From Diorhabda sublineata (taxonomy: Eukaryota; Arthropoda; Insecta; Coleoptera; Chrysomelidae), in NCBI RefSeq assembly GCF_026230105.1, contig NC_079476.1:27518559-27582558 (forward strand): DNA of 64,000 bases. Reading direction: 5' to 3'. Position 1 is the first letter of the stretch. Each line of letters begins with the position of its first letter. The translations under genes were made by a program, and so were the position numbers. The notes below the pieces were generated by a model, which saw nothing but the letters and a program-made list of their open reading frames with translations, did no database searches and had not been told where the DNA came from. Positions 45,889 to 58,100 of the stretch are shown piece by piece.

Positions 45889-48800
45889 ACGAATAACAGT
45901 TTCAGTAATTGATACGTGGGGTATTTAGCTATATCCAAAAATTAGATATTTTCTAATTTTTAAATGAAATAAGGATTGAAACATTTTTTTATAAATAGTC
46001 TTATAATCTACAATTTTTGACGATCTATTTCATGATTTAACTTATCGTTTTTCTGAAAAACGAAAAAATCTCATTTTTAAGACCATTGACCCCAAATTTA
46101 AAATTTTCCAGGCACGAGATCGATAGGGACTATTTACATTAGGCTCTGTGCGCATTTATATAGTTTTAATACTATTTTAGAGATAATTCTATGGGACTAA
46201 TGCTTCAAAAATATAGTTTTTTATTCCAGAAGCAACTTCGAGCAGAAAATATTAAACTATTAATAGTAACATACTATTTGGAAACTAAACAAAATATAAA
46301 AAAGTTATACCTTTTTCCAAAAATGCCAAAAGTAAGAATATTTTGTATTTTTCAAGTACATTTTTCAAGGAAATACTGATAACAATATATCAGTGAAGCC
46401 AGGTAATGTGAAATTTTGTAAATCCAAAATATTCATAGTTACAATAACTCATGTTTTTCATTTTTTGAATATTTGGATTTATAAAGCAGTTACAACAAAT
46501 CTTATGATTGATAAAAAAATTGAGTGATTTCATTCTATCCACTTTTTCGTGTCTATATTCAATTGTAATAATATTTATGATGCCAATTTAATACCCAAAA
46601 CATGTATATATATTTTGGTAAAAGCCGAAAAATTTTGGAAACGTAATTTTGTGTGTGTGAAAAATACATTTATATTTAGTGAAAAATTGAAACGATTTTC
46701 AAAATATTTCTTCTTCATTCGAATCTTTTAAAAGAATTGATTATTTTCTAAATGCTAGATATTATTTGCAATATGAAAACTAAAACAAAAATCAAAGCAA
46801 TAGAAATGAAATAGCAGAAGAGTAACTGGAAAACTAAGTGGAAGATGATAAAGAACGAAAACATAAGGAACGTAAAAAGACAAAAAGATTAACAAGGAAA
46901 ATAATAAATAGTGAAAACCAAGTACTTGGGGCAAAAAGAGAAAAAAAACTTGTAGAAGTTGAGTGGCAAAAATGAGTATAAGGGAAAGAGAAGAGGGAGG
47001 TATTAAATTAATTTTTAAGAGATATTACAAAGACGCATTTACACTGTCACGTCCATGCCTTTTATTTCGTTTGGTTGGCACACTTTCAAGATACTTCCAA
47101 GACTGAGTGGATTAATATCCTCTCGAACGACACATCCTGCCATCAGATATTACAGTCTTTCAACTACAGAAACAAAGATGAGAACCCTGGATGAATTCAC
47201 TATTTGAATGTACTCATACATCAAAAGTGAAGTAGTGTAACACTATCAGTTTTAAAATTTTTAATTTAATTTATTGAAGTTTAATACTTGTTTTTACTCC
47301 CCATACTATTAATTCTGTTATCTATCACGCTAATTCATACATACTTGCTGTATATCTTAGAAAAATTAAAAGATTCCAAAATATATTCAATTTAAATTTA
47401 ATAATTGGTTAAAAATAAGTCGAGATTTGAAGCAAGTCATTTTCAGGATTCATTAAAATACAAAAGAAATCAAAGGCTCATGATATCATAACATGATTAA
47501 CAAATTTACACAGTATATAAGCTAACGATGATGAAATTAAGATGTTGCGATGGAGCTAACAAAACTGAATACAGACTTTCGAAAAATACCTTAGATTGAA
47601 CCTCTAGTTGTTAATGTAGGATATTTTCGATCGAACCATGGCGACTGCCAATGTATGTTGTTGTTTGTTACAAAAGTGGAGCATTGGAATCAAGTTTTGT
47701 GTTAAATAGGTGAGTCTGCGAATGTGGCTTTTCTTCGAGCTTTAACTAGCATACATAATTTTCGGAAGTCTACGTTTAAGATCAACCTTCTTTTGGTAGG
47801 CACTCAACTTCAAAGAATGAGGAAAGCATTGAACGTGATGTAACGTCGTTTAACAATTAGAATTACGAGCAAACATTTAAATTTTAACACTTTCACTTGA
47901 ATTTTGATGGACGATTTGGACCAAAATGGGACTGAAAAATCTCACACATTAGCAGAAGGACGTGTGCGTTGATTTTGTCAAGACCGAGATTCCTGACTAG
48001 AGTCTTGTGATTATTTCTTACCCCGAAATTGAAACTTGTCTTAATCAAACGTCTTTTTGAATAACTAGAAAATCATTTGAAATATTGTGACCGACAAATT
48101 AAAATCTATACCACTTAAAAACTTCCAGAGCTATTACCAAAAGTGGGAACAATTCGCCGGGGTATAGTTACTTTGAAGAGTTTGAAGATTTATATCACAC
48201 ACTTAGAGAAATTATACTAAGACTGTCTTGATATAATCTATATTATATGGGCTACAATGTACGGGGTATTAGTTTGTGAAATGTGGAATATTTTCCTCTC
48301 TTATTTTAATTCTCTTAGAATTAGCTATCACCTCTTTTATTACAAAGATGAAATTTTTTTTATAATGTATATTCGTGTATATATGAGATATATGATGCTG
48401 TTGATAATAACAGTAAAAAAATGGATCAATTTTTGACTAAATTTAAATAAATTTTTTATTTTAAAATCGTACGCACAGAAATAGTCCCAAATTCTATTGA
48501 CATGGTGGTTGGGACATCCAGTATATATGCTGTATATAATAATTGTTAATAATTACTAACTCTGTGATTCACGGAAAAACAAAATTATACTTATTTTTAA
48601 TCGCTAAGATTCATAATTCCATAAGGTAATATCAATTTCTAATTTTAAAGTGAAAATAATTTTTAGGTGTTAATATGATAAATCAATAAAAAATACGAGT
48701 TTATTTACATTTTCATAAGGAAAAGAGGTCAGATACGGTATTTTCCTTTATTTACTAACTTACGAAGACTAATCCCTTTTCATCGCGTCATTGTAACCTA

Positions 48801-49787
48801 GTTTGTATAGAAGTTTCAACTCTTAAATTAAATTAAATACTAAAAGGTTGTGGGATGGTTCTAGCCACAAAAGATCTTCATCTACCATAGTCTTTCGCAC
48901 TTGGAGAGAATCTGTACGCTGCGTCCTTTGCTAAACTAACTAAAGCATCAGTTCATTGAGGTGGCAATTCTCCGACAGAACTCTTGTTAGGATTTGTAAA
49001 TTATTCTCGCTTAAGTTGATATCTTTGTCTATCTAAACTCCTGTAGATTGTTGTAGTAATTGCTTTTTTCAATCTACCATCTTTTCTAGTGTTTTGTCTT
49101 TTGTCCTGTAGCCAATTTCACAAGAGTTCGTATCTAGTATAGGATTTTGATACCATTCACTTTCACAGTTTCTTTTTAAGGTAAATTTTTTCTCAAAGCT
49201 TAGCTCTGTTTGTATTTCATCTTGTGGCATGTTGCAAACATCATTTTATGAGAGTAGTTTCGATATATCATCTTCCTTAGTGAGATTTTTAGTTTCCGCT
49301 AGACTTTCCACTAATATTTGATAAGGTGGAAGATTTCTAGAACAGTAGTTGGGAAGATATACACGTCAGTCTTTGTAACTTTGAGAGATTGATTCTTCTT
49401 CTAACCTCATTTCTTCACATTTGAATTTCCCCGTCAATTGCATTGGGTATATGAGAACTAGTATGTGTCAAAATGGGCGTGAATTATTAAAAGACAATCT
49501 ACTTATAATTTTTTGGCAAAATTGCATATTTCTAGACTCGACTAAAATAAAATAGTAAATCATTTTAATAACGTTATCGCAAATAACATACTCTCTAAAA
49601 TAAAACCATAACAAGTGAATTTTAAGGAGCAAGTGATACATTATTCATTATCCGATAATATGATGTAATACTTTCTGGAATTATAAATCTTTCAGCCTAC
49701 AGTAACGTATTACTTGGCTGTCCCAGGCCTCTGCAGCATCATTACATGAACTAACTTCGCTTTACTGTCTCTCTATCTCTCTTGCAG
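45889..49787 (+). other. RhoGEF2: RhoGEF2 intron 5, right part
   Basis: 3.9 kb of mostly AT-rich intron running to the acceptor ctctctatctctcttgcag (49769-49787). A worn transposon tip, gggacatccagtatata, is at 48511-48527. No gene was recognised; GC-richer sequence at 47560-48150 may be an old repeat. Confidence 0.45.
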
Positions 49788-50204
49788 CAACACTCTCAGT
49801 TTACTGACTCCTCTCTAGCCCTTAAAACCCACACTCCACAATCACCAAATGGAAATTCCGATAATCCACCACCTCTCCCTAAAAGAAACAATCCCAACAC
49901 TCGCCAAAGGGCCACCACTGATCCCAACAAATCTTCCTTTCCCAATATAAATGGCAAACTATCATTGGACGTTAACTTTATCAATAACGAAATTAACGCT
50001 AATGCTCCTAAGAGTCCTAAAAGGAAAAATAAACGCCCGTTAGGCCCTTTGGTATTAAGTTCACTCGATCAACCTCCACCTTTACCTCCTAGATCCACAC
50101 ATTCCGCTCCTACGAGTATGTCTTTGGAGGACGCGGTCAACTCGATAAATAAACAAATGTCGTACCCGTTAGTGGCTACATGTGCTACATTAGTTAACGA
50201 TGAT
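49788..50204 (+). CDS. RhoGEF2: RhoGEF2-like, exon 6 (proline-rich linker)
   Basis: The exon follows a strong pyrimidine-rich acceptor and runs 139 codons (residues 227-365), phase 0 in and out, to GTAAGT at 50205. It is low in order: QHSQFTDSSLALKTHTPQSP at the start, then two SH3-ligand-like motifs, NPPPLPKR and QPPPLPPRS, separated by a basic part (KSPKRKNKRPLGPL), and a helical-looking end (SLEDAVNSINKQM). Such linkers lie between the PDZ and RGS-like domains in this family. The alternative TTG at 49782 is inside the splice acceptor and is not a start. No disruption. Confidence 0.88.
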
Positions 50205-53200
50205 GTAAGTAACCCTGTGAGTTTTTTTTATCTGAATAAATTCATTAATCAAGTAATCAGTTTTTATTATATCCTCAATTTGAGAAATAGAAATTTTCAT
50301 ACAGGAAATATTCATAAAAATGAATAGATCTCAATCTACCACTACCACAAAATAAGTATGTTTTTCTTCTAAATTAACTTTATTTCTATTTTCGCCACAT
50401 ATATTTTTTTAACTTGTCTCTCATCCATTTTTTTAAGTATCTACCACTCACTCTTCTTTTATTTTCGTATTTTGTTATTTCTACTCACTCCACAAATATT
50501 TCATTTCTGCTGCTTCAACTGGGTGTTTTAAAAAAGGTGACGCCGTCTCTATGGAAGGTAGAAAACTGAAAAATAATTGGTGTTTAGTTGGAGAAAATCA
50601 TCCGTATTCAAGGTAAACGATATTTAATTACAATGTTGCCGGTGGTGTATAAGTTTCTTTTGTTCAAAGTCCTCCCAATTATTTTTCAGTTTTCTACCTA
50701 TACTAGAGACAGAATGGCCTTTATTGAAACATCCGGTATATTAAATGACGTGTTACATCTAGAAGGAAACATTTCTCATCTGGTTTTTTGGTAACATCAT
50801 TAATATTATCAGCAGCTTTCTGTGCTGTGACACATTTTTGAATAATCCGTAAATCACTTCAATTTTAATAATAAATAGTAATAAACTAGGATCTAATTAA
50901 GGATTTTAAAAAAATCTGATTACTTGAATATTTGATTTTTCTTTTTCTTATGTATCAACACCAGAAGGTATTTACAATTTACAGTACTGCCACCTCACTG
51001 CTGTTTTGCGCTTAGGCTTTTAATATCTGTTGTTTGTTCACAAAATAATAATGATCTTGAATGAAAATTTGCATTTTATTAACTAGTTCAACAGTGAAGT
51101 AATGTTTCGATCAAATATTTAATATGATTCTATGATCTCGAAAATGCTAAAGAGCCTATTTTCATTAAGATCCAAACATCTAACAAATTATTTCGAAGAT
51201 GTAATTTGTTTAAATTTTTTTTGTTTAGTTTAGTTCAGTAAAGTTTGAACATATGGAATTTTCAAACTATTTTTCAACAAAACACCTAAAAATTTATAAC
51301 GTACGTTGTTTTTTGATATTTTTACATTTTTAGGTGGACAATAAATTTATTGCAAATATTTCAGTTTCTATTGTGAATACGTCAAAAGTAATTCACGATG
51401 ATATTATACAAAATTTTATTCCTTACAACTTGTGCTTCGAACTTTTTAACATATATTTGCATCTTTTTGAGATATTTTCAAAAATTGGGGTAGTTTTAGC
51501 CGTTAAAATGAAGTTTTTTTACAATATATTCTTCAAATGTCGTAAAATCAACTCTTATTGAAAAATACAGGCTTGCCTTTTGGATAGCAATTTGAAAAAT
51601 ATTCTGACAAAAAAATGGTCGTCATTGAATAATTTTACAATTTCAATCATCAAAGATTTAGATACTGTCATTATTCAACTTATTTTTTTTTATTTGTATT
51701 CGGTGAAACTGTTCTAATATTTTTTTTTTCATCACTACATGGAAGATATTATAAATTTATAATTTAATAAATATCGTTGAAGCAAATAAAATGCAAATTT
51801 TTCATTATTGTAATTAGCGCATTTGATGTTTTTGTTTAAAAGTTTCTGTGTAGTTTGTTTATTGTAGTTGATTTGTCTTTAGTATCCACAGTTTTTCCTC
51901 GATATGTATGTATGTATATGATGTATTTATTATATAGTTTATCACTCATGTCCATTCAAAAACTAGCAATGATGTATGCGGGGTATGCCTTATAGCTCAA
52001 TATCATTAATTATAGGTTGATTGGTATGATAGGTTCAAAGAATACAGAAAACAAGAAAAATTTGATTTCAATTCCACCTTGCGAAATTGATATGACTCTC
52101 TTTGTTATTTTCTTATTACAATAATTTCACTTTGACTATCTACTAACTTGTAACTGGATAACCAATGCAAATCTAATCTATCAGAGTTTAATTGAAGTTG
52201 AGATACACATTCTGAAAAAATACGATGAAAGTATTTTATAGTTTCAATTAATTACTTTAGTGAGATAGTGTTTACAGTGTTCGTTGTTTCAAGATGGAGA
52301 AAGTATTTTTGTACAACTGCCATTAAAAGTGACACTTTCAATTACAGCCGACAGAGTTAAAAGTGGTGGTTTACGTGAAAGGGTGTTGAAAATATTTTTA
52401 ACACAGAGTTGTGATTATTTGAATATTGAAATGCATTTTGAAGTATTCCATATTCGCCCATTTTATTATCAAAATGGAGCAGTTATATGAAAAACATTGA
52501 TGACTTTGGTGTTGAAAGTGATCGCTTCGCTCAATTCACAATTTTTTTTTTTTCAAAAAATAAAACATCACTTTTAATACTCACACCATAATTAACTATT
52601 ACCAAATGTTGTAATATCTGCAAGACTATCAATTAGAACACAAACGGTCGAGACTTCTTTCGAGATTAAATTATGTGGAAAGTACAAACATAGAGTTATT
52701 ACATTTAGAGTAGCCATGCTATAGGTGCGCATGAAAGTGGAAGTATCTGGCATTTAGTGATAAGTAACACTGGTCTTGGTGTTGCAGAAAAACCAAGTCA
52801 AATAACAGCTTTAAGTCTGCATGACGAAGACCCAGTATTGCAATCCTTCTCAAGATAAAGTCCTAACATACGATACCTTTGCAGTTTTTTTCACAATTTT
52901 CATTTGTTCAAATACTCCTCTCGATTTTAGGATCTAAATATATTATAGATGAAAAATTTCTTTCGAATATTTGGAGAAAATTGATAAATGGCTTAAAGTT
53001 ACTAACTTAGTCTGATAATCAATATATTGATTAAAATCAAATTGGTGTCTTAGTGTCAAAGTTTTTTTTGTCCATTAAAATAAATAATTCTTTACCATAC
53101 ACGGATACGTAAAATTCATTTGCTGAAAAATTATGAAAACTAATGTGCATTTTATTATTAAGAAATAACAATTTTGATTTAGTTGAAATCTCATATAATG

Positions 53201-53766
53201 GGCTTTCTAAGAATTGATTTTTATAGGACATACAATTTTTGATATATCTTTTTTCAAACTTATGATCGTATAAAATTATGGAAAAATATTGGAAAAAATG
53301 AGCACAATAAAAAAATTATTTTTAAATGATCAAGAAAATAGATAAATACTCCTATTTAGATACTTACGAGCAACTACGAATTAGAAAATGAAATGATCCT
53401 TTATTTGATTATAATAAAATAGGTTTGGTGGGTGATAACGTTGCAGTTAGTGAACAGAATATTTTAATTTTATACCGACAAACTCATAACTATAACCAGA
53501 AATGTTTTCCTAGTATTTTTACTTAAAAAACTTTGTGATTTAATGTTTACTTTGCATCACTTGAAAAAATCAAATATTAAATTTCCTTTGAAAAATTGCC
53601 TTCAATAAAAATATTTTTAAAAAGTGCAAGACATACAAGAATCTTTGTTAAGTCCAAGACTGGATCTTAAAAGACCAAGACCAATATCACTTATTACACC
53701 ACAATGCCAAGACCATGAATAATCTGATCTTGGTCTCGTTTTCTCGTGACTACCAGCATTTAGAAC
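50205..53766 (+). other. RhoGEF2: RhoGEF2 intron 6, left part
   Basis: It holds one MITE-like hairpin (50547-50743) and a pair of inverted ggtcttggt motifs (52763, 53680) that may mark the ends of a further non-coding element. The rest is AT-rich; the open frames here are short and not recognised. Confidence 0.5.
50547..50743. mobile_element. MITE-like hairpin element
   Basis: The left arm tctctatggaaggtagaaaa, ctgaaaaataattgg (50547-50580) is the reverse complement of ccaattatttttcagttttc, tacctatactagaga (50675-50709), apart from small changes. It continues to aacatccggtatatta (50728-50743), the end motif also seen at 19230. Confidence 0.65.
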
Positions 53767-55100
53767 GGGGGTGTCCAACTTACAAAGCCTCAAGGGCCAA
53801 AATTGAAACCTTGAATGAATGAATAGCAAACATAGTTTAAGGAAGGTTAAAGTTAGGTTAAATAACTGTTAAAGAAATTTTATATTTAATTTTTAACAAA
53901 TGCGCACAAATAGTACAAACATATTAGTTTTATGAATTAATACAACTACTTTAGTGAGAATAAAAATTGTTATTTAATGCGAACCTTGTGGTCGATTGGC
54001 TGCATCTCCAACGATCGAATATCCTCTAGTTCTGCGGTGGCCAACCTCATGAGATGACGTAATGACTCACCAGAAAGCTTGATTCTATTTTGATTCTTTA
54101 TATACTTCGAAGATGAAAACACACTTTCACATTGGTAGGTACTACCAAATATTGATGACCAAAGTCCAAAATCTCGCAGTTTTGGGAATCTATTTTTAGT
54201 AAGTAGCTTAAAAAGTTATAAGGATTATTATAAAGCTGTAGACTGCTTTTAAGATTGTCAATTTCCTGAAACTTTCCTGCACTCAACCACCTCACATGGT
54301 TGTACAAAAGTAGGTCCCCATACTCAGCCTCTGTTTTTTGTAAGAAGTGCTTTAGTTGCCTATGTAAAAGATCTCGGTTTCCATCTCACCTCACCTCATC
54401 CTGCTTGATAGATTTTCCACATAGAGCTTCCTGGTGAATAATACAGTGGAGTTTCTCCATTCTCCATTTGCAACCCTACTAATTCAGACTTTTTCCCTGT
54501 CATTGCTGCTGCCCCATCTGTTGGCTGAGCATTTATCAAAGCCCCTTACTCTATTAATTGTTCTAATCAAACCCTCATAAATGTTCCTTTTAGTTATTCC
54601 ACGTAGAGAACACAAATCAAATAGTTCCTCCTTACTAGAGACATTTTCAAACTTAGTACGAACGAATATTAAAAGCTGACTGACTGACATCTGTTTGATC
54701 TGTACTTTCATCCAAACAAAGAGAAAATTCGAACTTTTTTTAACCTGACTTAGCAAGGATTTTTCTACTTGCTCACCCATGTCAACAATTCTATGTAGTT
54801 GAGAAAGTACGACTGATTCAAACTGCTATTTTAGAATCTTCAAAAGCTTTGCCATTTCAACGGCACAGTTTTCAATTAAAATGCCATCAGTAAACGGTTT
54901 TTTTCCCTGGTCAACATAACAGACACGGTATAAGAGGCAAACAATGAATGCGTTTGGGAATGAATTATTTTACTAAACATTTTAAACTGAATCTCTTAAA
55001 ACCTTAGGACTTTTAGAGGAATTGTTACTAAAAATTTTCCGTTTTTGTTACGTTGAAAAGTTTCTACAAAATGTGTTTCACAAATTGCTTCTTTGGGAGG
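53767..55100 (-). pseudogene. hAT transposase remnant of GTF2IRD2/ZBED5 type
   Basis: On the minus strand the blocks appear in order: KSSNFLFVWMKVQIKQMSVS, QLLIFVRTKFENVSSKEELF, DLCSLRGITKRNIYEGL (54570-54740), then DGAAAMTGKKSELVGLQ in another frame (54470-54520), NHVRWLSAGKFQEIDNLKSS (54240-54305), and the tail LRHLMRLATAELEDIR (54010-54065). F-x-E-S-T-D...Q-L-x-I-F-(V/I)-R, D-G-A-x-A-M-T-G and V-R-W-L-S are marks of this hAT group. The low-coordinate end cgggggtgtccaacttac (53766-53783) matches the usual hAT tip CAGGGGTGTCCAACTT. Frameshifts are many and the other tip was not found. Confidence 0.8.
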
Positions 55101-58100
55101 TTTTGAAGTGAGAACCACCTGAAATCGACCGAGTCATTTATCTATTTCCAAACGGGTTGGTAAATTTCATTATATGACATGAGATACATTCAATGAAAGG
55201 CAGTCAGAAATGATCCATCCAAATGTACTCTTTGGCAAAATTGCATTATGGTTTATTAATTTTATTGCCCAACGCATATAAGATGCCAAAAATAATCAGC
55301 GTCTCTAAGAATATCAACTTTACACAGGAAAGTTAAGCAATACCTTTGTGATTTCGGGACTAGACTTTAATGCTAAAATTGTTTCGACGGGATCTACAAC
55401 AATTTCAATTTTAACAGCAGAATAAGCCTGGTTTAAGCCACAAACCTTGATATTGATAAGTGATAATTCGAGGTTTAGTTTGTTTGCTAAGCCTAAAGTG
55501 ATAACTTCCTGCATCCACGAGAGATGGCTGAGTAAGATAAATACGCAAACAGAAACGGTTGACTAAATACTTGATCATTGAAAGAAGTGCTTCGTGAAAA
55601 AACAAAGAATGCTTTAGGGACTTGAAGTATTTTTAGTTCTTAGTGCAGGCTTGATAGGATTAGAAATATGTAATACATTATATTATGGTAGCGCCTTTTA
55701 CGAATTTTACAAGAATTTTATTTTATCAAGTGACCGGGACGTAAACAGTTTATACACCATCTCTTTCTTTTCTTCGTTAATAAGATAATTAACGCTTAAT
55801 TTTTAAAAATCTTGAAAATGATTTTAGTCGAAGATATAATTTGCTTTTGGAGAGTTTTCTGACGTTTTTACTATTCTCTAACGATTCTAAAAAGTCAGCG
55901 CAATCTTCAAGAAATCTTGTACATTTTTAAGATTTGGTTTGTCACAAGCTGCTTTTTTCTGTTCCCATTCACGCGAAGTGTTTGATCTAATTTTAATGAA
56001 ATTAAATATATCATTAAAGTGTCCCTATTTTCAGTGGATTCTTCGATAATTTTCAATGCCCTTAAATGTTTTGTTACATTGGTCCTAATTTGTCTAAGTG
56101 ATTGGAATGACTGTTCGTTAATTTTTATTAAATTTAACAAAGGTTTCTCATGGTTTTGTATTAAATTACGATTATTATATATAATTTGCAAATTAATTCC
56201 CAAGCGGGTACGTAGCTCGCGTCAGAAAACTCTAGGCTATCAATAAATTCCAGAGGGCCGATCGAGACTTAGAAAAAATTGTTAATTTCGCTTCAATTAC
56301 ACCTCTTCTACGTGTTAATATTTCCAAGTCTGCCACAATCGTTTCCATTTTAAAGTTATATCAATGATATAAATAAAAGATAAATAGGAACCTTTCTAAT
56401 TTTTGAAAAAATCTTACTAAAAAGCAAAATAAATCGTGAAAGAAAAGGTGTACGGTAAAAACTCTGTCTGTCGATGATCTGTTTTTTGCAGAATATGATA
56501 TGGTGTGTAAAAGCTCCACTTTGAAGGTTCAAAAATAGTTTTGTAGGATTAGTTCGATAAGTGAACTGTATCTGGTTTATTTTCTTGTGCTTCATTGACT
56601 GTTGATAATGAAACACAATAAATGTAAGAGACTTCTTTTTTATTATAAATTATATTAAAGTACGTTGATTGATGTTAATAGACGTTCAATATATTGGTAC
56701 TGCTACAATCGGCTATAATACCGAGCGTTTTCTATTATCACTAAGAAGAGGGAAACAAGTTGCCGTTCGGCATTATTTACAATATTCACCAAATGAAATA
56801 GAATATAATAATTCCTTATATATAATGAAACCGTATCTACTGCTGTTTTTGTCTAGAAAAAAACACAAGGCATTTCGGACATTAGATCATTTCTACCTCC
56901 GTCCACATCTACCTAATATAGTCTTATTTTTCCGATAATGAAAAATGTGCTTAAAGAAAAACGTTTTGATACCAATTATGACATCTAGCAGGACACGTTA
57001 GAGTTGGTGAATTCCATTTCTGAAGAGGCAAGGTATTCGATGATATGATAACTACGTTGCTAGCTGAAATTTTATATTCCTTTTTTTAATTGGATAATTA
57101 ACAGTATTTTTATAACATCTCTAGAAGCGAATAAATGAGAAGGTTAGCTTTGGACGGAAAAACAAATAATAGCAAATAAGAATTGATCAGAATTTTATAT
57201 GTATACTTTCCAATAATTCAGTTTCTAAGAGTGCGTAATGTTAATGGAAATAGTGTATTGTGCCAAAAATTCAACAAATGTGTAGGTTAGGTAAGAAAAG
57301 TACTTTCCCCATATGTTGCGTACTATACTTTTTCTACAGCTGTACAAATATCTATCTAGTAGAATTTGGAATAGATGAAAATAGATAGTATTATTAAGAT
57401 AGTAACTACTGTCAGTAATCATATGACTGGCTGAAATATTTAATGGAAATTGCGATTTTTTTAACACGAATTAAAACTAAGTAGTTATTTAAAGATGACA
57501 GTATTCTACAAGTTTTTATTGTTTCAAAGTTAAGTAAACTATGCGAAATACATCACTACTTATAGCAGTTGTAGAAAAACGTTTCTCGAAGAAAACTATC
57601 GGTTAGGTAATAATGAAATAGATATATATTTTCTTTGGTAAAAAATAATAACGACATGAACTATAAAAAAATTTATCATTTCCTTATATAAGTATCCGCT
57701 AAGTGGCATACCCTAATTTGTGTATTGAAAAATAACACGTGCACATATTTCAAATGTATCGAGAATTTTCGTTTTTCAAATTATTTCATTTAATTATATT
57801 TCGTCTATAATAGAACTTTTTCACGCGATATTATCACCATACCAAAACCCAACACGTTCACACCATTCTTAGCTCTACACTATTTCTACACTATTCATAA
57901 AGCTTTCGCTTTACTAATGTAATTAGCTGGTAATTTTATGAATTAAAATATTTCCACTCTACAAATCTACAAATTAATTGGTCATTTATTTTTAAATTTT
58001 TTGTATCCACTGGTTTATTTGAAAATAAAGGTTATCATTCATTTATGTCGGAACTGATTGATAAATTTGTTGTTTTCCCAGAAAAATACGCAGCTGCATA

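Noticed and set aside
49796..49984. 62-codon minus-strand open frame
   Set aside because: Antisense shadow of RhoGEF2 exon 6.
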